Origin: Desulfobulbaceae bacterium
Lineage (GTDB): Bacteria > Desulfobacterota > Desulfobulbia > Desulfobulbales > Desulfocapsaceae
DNA length: 12,235 bases
Assembly: GCA_030599175.1 (NCBI GenBank)
Contig: JAUVON010000046.1
Coordinates: 1-12,235 of the forward strand
Direction: 5' to 3'
The stretch's first letter is position 1; every line of letters begins with the position of its first letter. Below are positions 7,648-12,235 of the stretch, one piece after another. The position numbers and the translations under genes are program-made. Below the pieces are notes generated by a model. It had not been told where the DNA came from. It worked only from the letters and a program-made list of their open reading frames with translations, and searched no databases.

Positions 7648-8565
7648 TTACTGGGACATAAGTAGGAAAATGCCTGAAACAGCAATAGCCGCGCCGGCAA
7701 ACGACCTGATGGAGACATGTTCTTTATGGAGAAAAATAGAAAAGGGAATTATACAGATGGGAACAAGAGAGAGAAATGTGGAAGCAATTCCAACAGACAG
7801 ATAATGGAGGACTAGAAGGGAGAGGGAGACGCCAAGAAATGGTCCGACAACGGCGCCTATGGTTGTAAATACAACTGCCTTCGTATTGTTGAGAGCATTT
7901 TTTACATGGCTCCATTTGTGGGTAACTGTAAAGAAAATGAGAAAACAGAGAAATGCGGCAAGAGCTCTGATCTGTGTTGCGGAAAAAGGATCCAGGTAAC
8001 CTGATTCCGTCTGCATACCGATTTTACTGAGAACATATCCTCCTGCCTGACCAACCATTCCACCAAAACCAAAAGCAACACCTTTGGTGGAAATTTTCCT
8101 CACCTTCAGTCTCTGAGCCTGTGAGGTTTGGTGACCTTTTTCAAAGATGACAATGCTGACTCCAGACAGGGTGACAAGCATGCCCAGCCACTGCTGCAGA
8201 ATATAAGTCTCATTCAAAAACAGCCAACCGATTACGGCAGCTGTTGGAGCTGACAGACTGAAGATCAGCATAGTAACCCTCGGACCTATTTCTACAAGCG
8301 CCTTGAAAAGAAAAATATCGCCGATAAAAAAACCGATAATTCCGGAAAGACTGAGATATATCCATGCATGAGGCGGTAACTGGACTGGAATGATATATCC
8401 GCTTCGAATAAATAAAAGAGTGCTGAAAAGAAACAGGGCCACAGTGATCCTTATGATATTTACGGGGGTAGCGCCCACTTTTTTTGAAGCTGCTTCAAAA
8501 AAATGAATGCTGATCGTCCAGCAAAGTACAGTGATAATGGCGATTGACTCTCCAATAAATGGCAT
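7648..8565 (-). CDS. EamA/DMT-superfamily transporter
   Basis: A 305-aa polytopic inner-membrane protein with two repeats of the five-helix EamA unit, about ten hydrophobic segments in all (first at ~6-22, last ending near 303). The first repeat ends near GVSIVIFEKG, followed by a charged cytoplasmic linker (about 145-160, KGHQTSQAQRLKVRK), and then the second repeat begins. Family members export or take up amino acids, nucleosides, or drug-like metabolites; this one's substrate cannot be told. Typical features seen are the Gly/Pro-rich helix ends and GASK-like substitutes (here AASKKVGATPVN) near helix 2. AAAGGA lies 8 bases before the ATG. The cold-shock gene diverges from it. Confidence 0.92.
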   Translation of the reverse strand: MPFIGESIAIITVLCWTISIHFFEAASKKVGATPVNIIRITVALFLFSTLLFIRSGYIIPVQLPPHAWIYLSLSGIIGFFIGDIFLFKALVEIGPRVTMLIFSLSAPTAAVIGWLFLNETYILQQWLGMLVTLSGVSIVIFEKGHQTSQAQRLKVRKISTKGVAFGFGGMVGQAGGYVLSKIGMQTESGYLDPFSATQIRALAAFLCFLIFFTVTHKWSHVKNALNNTKAVVFTTIGAVVGPFLGVSLSLLVLHYLSVGIASTFLSLVPICIIPFSIFLHKEHVSIRSFAGAAIAVSGIFLLMSQ

Positions 8566-8754
8566 GATGATCCTTTGGCTTAGAGGTGTAAAAAAACTAT
8601 ATATATTAAAACCCGTTGCAATTACAAGGAATATTATGTAATGACCGGCATGTATTTACTGTTAAACTGTTATGAGACCACTCCCGTATTTGACCATGGA
8701 TTAATCGACCTGCAAATAATTCAAGATTTAAATAGGGTTTTTTAAAAAAAATAG
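8566..8754. other. divergent intergenic DNA upstream of EamA gene and csp
   Basis: No gene is visible. It is AT-rich and contains runs suitable for promoters of the leftward EamA gene (for example TAATAT/CATAAT around 8632-8641 on the minus strand, without a good -35). At 8735-8754 there is a T6-A8 tract directly upstream of the csp -35 that resembles an UP element. Confidence 0.4.
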
Positions 8755-8783
8755 TTTACAAATAATGACTTCGGTCTTATATA
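8755..8783 (+). promoter_or_regulatory. predicted csp promoter
   Basis: TTTACA (8755-8760, 5 of 6 to TTGACA) is followed after 17 bp by TATATA (8778-8783, 4 of 6 to TATAAT). An A/T tract precedes it. Transcription would then begin near 8790, which is where the folded leader starts. The agreement supports both calls, though neither is proven. Confidence 0.5.
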
Positions 8784-8787
8784 TGTA

Positions 8788-8903
8788 TGCTGGGTTCCTA
8801 TAGAAGTACGAACAACGAAAGGTAGTTCGCAGAACCTGAAGAAAACCGAGTCGTATTTTGACGATTCGGCTCTATTAAAAAGTGGTTCTTAAGGAGCCCA
8901 GCA
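8788..8903 (+). ncRNA. structured 5' leader of the cold-shock mRNA (candidate cis-regulatory RNA)
   Basis: The leader can close on itself. P1 is 8788-8799 with 8892-8903, 12 consecutive pairs including one G-U. Inside it are hairpin P2 (8809-8813 with 8825-8829) and stem P3 (8831-8836 with 8884-8889). P3 carries hairpin P4 (8846-8854 with 8861-8869, including one G-U). Together these make a three-way junction. The 3' strand of P1 contains AAGGAG (8891-8896), a Shine-Dalgarno-like string held in the helix, while the working site AAAGGAG (8905-8911) lies 1-2 bases beyond it and about 9 bases before the ATG. Long structured leaders that sense cold are known for enterobacterial cspA; this one has no sequence likeness that I can see. 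A temperature switch is inference. Confidence 0.5.
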
Positions 8904-8920
8904 GAAAGGAGTAGTACACA

Positions 8921-9121
8921 ATGGCAGAAGGAACAGTAAAATGGTTTAACGATGCAAAAGGTTTTGGTTTTATCGAAGAAGATGGCGGAAATGATGTCTT
9001 TGTCCATCATTCAGCGATTCAGGGAGACGGTTTCAAGTCCCTCGATGAAGGCGGACGAGTTACATTTGATGTAGTCGACGGTCCCAAAGGTCCAGCTGCA
9101 GAGAATGTTGTAAAACTGTAG
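8921..9121 (+). CDS. cold-shock domain protein (CspA family)
   Basis: A 66-aa single OB-fold protein that binds single-stranded RNA and DNA and melts mRNA structure, in cold or general growth. RNP1 is KGFGFI (13-18) and RNP2 is VFVHH (26-30). The N-terminus GTVKWFND and the end GPAAENV are standard, and the length matches CspA (about 65-70 aa). The start has AAAGGAG at 8905-8911. The gene is alone between its own promoter/leader and a strong terminator, typical of abundant csp genes. Which csp paralogue it is cannot be told, so no letter is given. Confidence 0.97.
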   Translation: MAEGTVKWFNDAKGFGFIEEDGGNDVFVHHSAIQGDGFKSLDEGGRVTFDVVDGPKGPAAENVVKL

Positions 9122-9138
9122 TAATTGATTTTGACTAC

Positions 9139-9174
9139 AAAAAAGGCCCCGCATTTTGCGGGGCCTTTTTTTTT
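9139..9174 (+). terminator. rho-independent terminator of csp, probably bidirectional
   Basis: GGCCCCGCA (9145-9153) and TGCGGGGCC (9157-9165) form a perfect 9-bp GC-rich stem with a 3-base loop. Nine Ts follow and six As precede it. Because of the A-run it can also stop the leftward Old Yellow Enzyme transcript, whose stop codon is 33 bases away. Confidence 0.95.
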
Positions 9175-9206
9175 AACTCCACAGCGTCTTCTCCAGCAAT
9201 TAAGAT

Positions 9207-10307
9207 CTACTCGGAGGAGGGTGCTTTAGACGGTGCATAATCTGTGTAGCCTTCAGCACCCTGGGTATACCACAGTGACATATCCTCAGCCGGATTAACA
9301 GGCTGGCTATTTCTGAAACGTTCGGGCAGATCGGGATTAGTGATAAAAGGCCTGCCAAAAGCAATTAAATCGGCATCACCTGCCGCTATTCTCTCTTCAG
9401 CAGTTTCTTTGGTATAACCACAATTACCGACGATTATCCCTTGATAAAGAGGCCTGAATTCTGCCAGATTCATCGGCTCTCCTTTTTCATGGAACCCAAA
9501 AGCGAGACCATCCATAATATGCAGATAGCCAAGGTTGAATTTGTTTAATTCCTTGACCACATAAAGATATGTTTCGCGGAAATCATCACCACCCATGTCA
9601 TTAAAAACGCCATTTGGTGAGATACGGACACCCACCTGTTCCGGAGCCCAGACCTCCAACACAGCTTCCAGCACTTCTTTTAACAATCGGAATCTATTTT
9701 CAAGACTCCCTCCATATTGATCCTCTCGGAGATTGGTTTTCGAATCAAGGAACTGATTTATCAAATACCCATTGGCACCATGAACTTCGACTCCTGAAAA
9801 GCCGGCAGCTTTTGCATTTACGGCTGCCCTGCGGTAATCGTTTACTGTTGTTTTTATTTCATCCACTGATAGGGGGCGAGGAGTTTCGTATGATTTATTG
9901 CCGAGAGGTGTGTGGATGTGATCGCCGTCGAGCTTGACTGCTGAGGCTGAAACAGGAAGTTCACCGTCATGAAAGTCACTATGTGAGGCTCTGCCGCAAT
10001 GCCAGAGCTGAAGAAAGATGGGGGTGTCTGTTGATTTTATTCTGTTCGTTACTTTTCTCCACCCCTCAACCATCTCCTCGGTGTAGATCCCGGGTGAATC
10101 AATCCAGCCGATACCCTGTTTTGAAACCACGGTCGCCTCGGTTATCAGAAGTCCTGCTGTAGATCTCTGATAATAATATTCTGCCATCATGTCATTTGGT
10201 ACACGCTCCGACCCGGCACGACCTCTTGTCATCGGAGCCAGAACAATTCTGTTTTTTAAATGGAAATTTCCTATGGAGAGTGGTTCATATAAGCTATTTG
10301 TTTTCAT
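9207..10307 (-). CDS. NADH:flavin oxidoreductase, Old Yellow Enzyme family (alkene reductase)
   Basis: A cytoplasmic FMN-dependent TIM-barrel enzyme that reduces activated C=C bonds of enals, enones, maleimides or nitro compounds with NAD(P)H, in the NemA/OYE class. The frame opens further upstream, but ATG 10307 is chosen: AGAGGAA precedes it, and the family start (LYEPLSIGNFHLKNRIVLAPMTR) follows. Signatures are APMTRGR (24-30), LQLWHCGR (99-106), HGANGY with His176, Asn179 and Tyr181 as substrate and proton-donor residues, SLENRF (201-206), and the FMN-phosphate end LIAFGRPFITNPDL (314-327). The length of 366 aa is normal. The last 15 residues (YAPSKAPSSE) are a Ser/Pro tail instead of the usual YTDYPFL end. 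It converges on csp and diverges from aapJ. NemA-type regulators are often adjacent; none is here. Confidence 0.95.
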   Translation of the reverse strand: MKTNSLYEPLSIGNFHLKNRIVLAPMTRGRAGSERVPNDMMAEYYYQRSTAGLLITEATVVSKQGIGWIDSPGIYTEEMVEGWRKVTNRIKSTDTPIFLQLWHCGRASHSDFHDGELPVSASAVKLDGDHIHTPLGNKSYETPRPLSVDEIKTTVNDYRRAAVNAKAAGFSGVEVHGANGYLINQFLDSKTNLREDQYGGSLENRFRLLKEVLEAVLEVWAPEQVGVRISPNGVFNDMGGDDFRETYLYVVKELNKFNLGYLHIMDGLAFGFHEKGEPMNLAEFRPLYQGIIVGNCGYTKETAEERIAAGDADLIAFGRPFITNPDLPERFRNSQPVNPAEDMSLWYTQGAEGYTDYAPSKAPSSE

Positions 10308-10377
10308 ACTATTTCCTCTGGTTAAAGGATTATGATTGGAGACACATGTATAAGTGCGATATTGTCTCATAAGTGTA

Positions 10378-10418
10378 AGTATATGCCACACAGTGACAGT
10401 GTCAACCTGGTTGGTTGA
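10378..10418 (-). promoter_or_regulatory. promoter of the OYE gene with inverted repeat over the -35
   Basis: On the minus strand, -35 TTGACA (10400-10405, perfect) is followed 16 bp later by TATACT (10378-10383, 5 of 6). The inverted repeat TCAACC (10402-10407) / GGTTGA (10413-10418) overlaps the -35, extended by AGTG/CACT (10398-10401, 10422-10425). Downstream on the transcript side ATAAGTG occurs twice, 19 bp apart (10350 and 10369). The site looks suited to a repressor. The regulator is not in the window. Confidence 0.6.
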
Positions 10419-10487
10419 ATTCACTCTATTCTCGCTTCGGGCTATGAGTTTTATGTTTTTTATCACCTGTCCTCAAAATTTGGGTAA

Positions 10488-10511
10488 TATTTGAAAAAAT
10501 ATGTTCAAATA
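10488..10511. promoter_or_regulatory. 8-8-8 inverted repeat upstream of aapJ
   Basis: TATTTGAA (10488-10495) and TTCAAATA (10504-10511) are exact inverted repeats with an 8-bp centre. TACAAT (10510-10515) overlaps the right arm and is a 5-of-6 -10 box for aapJ, though no good -35 stands 17 bp before it. A dimeric regulator bound here would cover that promoter. Confidence 0.4.
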
Positions 10512-10532
10512 CAATGTTAGACACCATCTGTA

Positions 10533-10542
10533 TGTGATCACA
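10533..10542. promoter_or_regulatory. TGTGATCACA palindrome in the aapJ leader
   Basis: A perfect 10-bp palindrome 25 bases before the aapJ ribosome site. The half-site TGTGA is that of CRP/FNR-type proteins, but the usual 6-bp gap between halves is absent, so it is not a standard CRP site. It could equally be chance. Confidence 0.25.
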
Positions 10543-10579
10543 GGTTTATTTATTTCACCTTTAAACGGAGGGAAACGAT

Positions 10580-11593
10580 TTGAAAAAGGTAATGGTTCTA
10601 ATTGTTCTATCTATTGTTATGGCGGCTGGTTTTGCATGTTCAGGTACCCTTGAAGATGTCCAGAAAAAAGGGGTATTGACCTGTGGTATCAGTGAAGGAG
10701 TCCCTGGATTCTCAATTCCTGATTCCAAAGGGCACTGGGTGGGGTTTGACGTTGATATGGCAAGGGCTGTCGCAGCCGCTGTTCTTTCAGATCCTGAGAA
10801 AATTAAATTTGTACCTCTTGCATCCAAACAAAAGATTATTGCAGTATCTTCTGGTCAGGTAGATCTGACGTCCAGAACAACAACCTGGACTTTGAAAAGA
10901 GATGCAAAGCAAGGTGTTGATTTCACGACGATTGTTTTTTATGATGGCCAGGGGTTTATGGTTCCAAAATCCTTGGGTGTTGATTCTGCAACAAAAATAG
11001 ATGGTGCCACCGTATGTGTAACAGCTGGTACCACGTCCGAACTCAACCTTGCCGATTTTGCAAGGCTTCATGGTCTGAAAATAGAAGCCCTTGTTTTTGA
11101 CGGAAAAAAAGAAGCACTCAATGCTTATACTGCAGGTCGATGTGATGCTTTTACCACAGATGTAAGTCAGCTTGCTTCTTTGAGAACCACTTTTAAAAGC
11201 CCTATGGCTCATAAGATTCTGCCTGAGGTGATTTCAAAAGAACCTTTATCTCCCCTGGTTCGGCATGGAGACAATCAGTGGAAAGATATTGTCACATGGG
11301 TCATCAATGGACTTATTTCTGCAGAAGAAAATGGCATTACCGCTGCCAATGTTGAGGAAATGAAAGTAAAATCCAACAATCCGGTTATTCAGCGTATGCT
11401 TGGCCAATCAGGAGATACAGGCAGTTATCTCGGGCTTGATAAGGAATGGCTGGTACGAGCGATTAAAGCTGTGGGTAATTATGGTGAAATATATGATCGC
11501 CATTTCGGACCGTCGACAAAATTGAACATCCCCCGGGGGGTCAATAAATTATGGACCCAGGGTGGACTCCATTATGCACTGCCTATCAGGTAA
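10580..11593 (+). CDS. aapJ: general L-amino-acid ABC importer, periplasmic binding protein
   Basis: It captures L-amino acids in the periplasm for the AapJQMP (BztABCD) importer. A signal peptide covers residues 1-~20 (KK, then VMVLIVLSIVMAAGFAC). The Cys at the end gives only a poor lipobox, so ordinary cleavage or an unusual lipoprotein are both possible. The SBP type-3 domain follows, with the Aap/Bzt stretches LTSRTTTWTLKRD, FYDGQGFMVPK, TSELNLADF, GRCDAFTTD, ISKEPLSPLVRHGD, IKAVGNYGEIYDRHFGP and the C-terminal LWTQGGLHYALPIR. The length of 337 aa is normal. The start is TTG: GGAGGG lies 7 bases before it, and the next ATG (10592) would remove the charged n-region. The permease gene aapQ follows 210 bp later on the same strand. 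Confidence 0.95.
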   Translation: MKKVMVLIVLSIVMAAGFACSGTLEDVQKKGVLTCGISEGVPGFSIPDSKGHWVGFDVDMARAVAAAVLSDPEKIKFVPLASKQKIIAVSSGQVDLTSRTTTWTLKRDAKQGVDFTTIVFYDGQGFMVPKSLGVDSATKIDGATVCVTAGTTSELNLADFARLHGLKIEALVFDGKKEALNAYTAGRCDAFTTDVSQLASLRTTFKSPMAHKILPEVISKEPLSPLVRHGDNQWKDIVTWVINGLISAEENGITAANVEEMKVKSNNPVIQRMLGQSGDTGSYLGLDKEWLVRAIKAVGNYGEIYDRHFGPSTKLNIPRGVNKLWTQGGLHYALPIR

Positions 11594-11611
11594 TTTCTGC
11601 TATCCAGTATC

Positions 11612-11680
11612 TGCCCGACCAGGGCTGGCTCATATGGGGGCTCGTCCAGTTCACTATCCTATATGAGTGGATATCGGGCA
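11612..11680 (+). repeat. nested stem in aapJ-aapQ spacer
   Basis: TGCCCGA (11612-11618) pairs with TCGGGCA (11674-11680). Inside, CTCATAT (11629-11635) pairs with ATATGAG (11661-11667), with a G-U pair possible outside it. This would protect the 3' end of the aapJ part of the transcript. There is no U-run. Confidence 0.45.
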
Positions 11681-11703
11681 ATGTTGAACAGTGATATGCT
11701 GAA

Positions 11704-11740
11704 TTCTTTTTTTGGGGCTGGTAGCTCCCTTTAAAAAGAA
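11704..11740 (+). terminator. imperfect hairpin in aapJ-aapQ spacer, possible attenuator
   Basis: TTCTTTTT (11704-11711) pairs with AAAAAGAA (11733-11740), and GGGGCT (11714-11719) with AGCTCC (11723-11728), with an internal loop between. It is a possible partial terminator or stabiliser after aapJ; it is not followed by a strong U-tract. Confidence 0.35.
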
Positions 11741-11749
11741 TTTAAAAAC

Positions 11750-11778
11750 CATCTGAAACATCGCCTTTGTTTCAGATG
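11750..11778 (+). terminator. 11-bp perfect hairpin ahead of aapQ
   Basis: CATCTGAAACA (11750-11760) and TGTTTCAGATG (11768-11778) are exact complements around a 7-base loop. It lies 25 bases upstream of the permease start. Hairpins here are typical of importer operons, where they keep the binding-protein message abundant and lower the permease message. It lacks a U-run, so it looks more like an mRNA stabiliser or processing stop than a full terminator. Confidence 0.5.
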
Positions 11779-11803
11779 AACTATTTCAGGCAAGGCAGAT
11801 CTT

Positions 11804-12235
11804 TTGAAGCAGTCTCCCCTTATACTTTCAAAATCCTTTATTACAACCCTGCTGCTTCAAACGGCTGTTCTGGGAATAATTTTTTATGGTGTATACACAC
11901 TTCTAGTCAACACCCAGGCAAATCTTGAAGCCCGTAATATTGCTTCAGGATTTGGTTTTTTATCCCTGGAATCCGGCATGCCAATCAGCAACTCTCTGCT
12001 GCCGTATTCCCCTGCAGATTCCTATGGATATGCTTTTCTTATCGGGGTTTTTAATACCCTCTATGTTGCTTTCTTTGGTATTATACTGGCTACGCTGTTA
12101 GGGATTATAATTGGTGTGGCCAGAGTTTCCGGTAACTGGCTGATATCAAAACTTGCAGAGATATATGTTGTAGTATTAAGTAATATCCCTTTGCTCCTTG
12201 TCCTGTTTTTGACCTATACCATTGCCCTTGCTGCA
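11804..12235 (+). CDS. aapQ: general L-amino-acid ABC importer permease, N-terminal part (cut by window end)
   Basis: The inner-membrane permease partner of AapJ. The frame is open to the last base of the window (144 codons seen; the family has about 380-400). A first membrane segment (~15-35) is followed by a periplasmic loop with NLEARNIASGFGFL and SLLPYSPADSYG, both hallmark AapQ/BztB stretches. A second segment (about 85-105) begins the transport-permease domain, and the third begins after LSNIPLLL. The stop at 11777-11779 and the absence of any in-frame ATG or GTG after it leave TTG 11804 as the start, with AAGG 8 bases upstream. aapM and the ATPase gene aapP are expected next. Confidence 0.92.
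   Translation, partial: MKQSPLILSKSFITTLLLQTAVLGIIFYGVYTLLVNTQANLEARNIASGFGFLSLESGMPISNSLLPYSPADSYGYAFLIGVFNTLYVAFFGIILATLLGIIIGVARVSGNWLISKLAEIYVVVLSNIPLLLVLFLTYTIALAA

Noticed and set aside
8798..9010. 70-aa frame opposite the csp leader and 5' end
   Set aside because: Antisense shadow of a certain gene; no ribosome site and no recognisable family.
10308..10466. 53-residue N-terminal extension of the OYE reading frame
   Set aside because: It covers the promoter and operator-like repeats and has no family similarity; ATG 10307 has a ribosome site and the standard N-terminus.

Overview
The window is ordinary bacterial chromosome at moderate GC. It has compact genes on both strands, good Shine-Dalgarno sites, sigma70-type promoter elements and one clear factor-independent terminator. 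The mix of genes (a CtpF/PacL-like P-type ATPase, an AcuI/YhdH reductase, a cytidylate-kinase-like protein, a single small cold-shock protein, an Old Yellow Enzyme and an Aap/Bzt amino-acid importer) fits a Gram-negative, probably a member of Desulfobacterota (old Deltaproteobacteria). That assignment is inference; there is no rRNA or marker gene here. I see no prophage, transposase, CRISPR array or tRNA.

Left part (1-4800). An unrecognised 184-aa protein reads leftward. A 916-aa cation-pumping P-type ATPase diverges from it and reads rightward. After a 220-bp gap with nested inverted repeats comes an acrylyl-CoA reductase-type quinone oxidoreductase (acuI/yhdH).

Middle part (4859-8565). Everything reads leftward, probably as several transcription units: a P-loop kinase-like protein with an extra C-terminal domain; a translationally coupled pair made of a short signal peptidase I and a membrane-anchored protein of unknown function; a SAM-dependent methyltransferase with its own likely promoter; and an EamA drug/metabolite transporter.

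Right part (8566-12235). A cold-shock gene reads rightward behind a 130-nt leader that folds on paper into a closed three-way-junction structure. It ends in a strong terminator that also serves the converging Old Yellow Enzyme gene. The OYE gene has a near-consensus promoter with an inverted repeat over its -35 box. Diverging from it is aapJ, the binding protein of a general L-amino-acid ABC importer, then a 210-bp spacer full of inverted repeats, then the first 144 codons of the permease gene aapQ, cut by the window edge. aapM and aapP would be expected beyond it.

I see no complete new multi-gene system. The signals most worth following are the structured cold-shock leader, the hairpin-rich aapJ-aapQ spacer, the altered ion-site residue in the ATPase, and the signal peptidase coupled to an unknown anchored protein.
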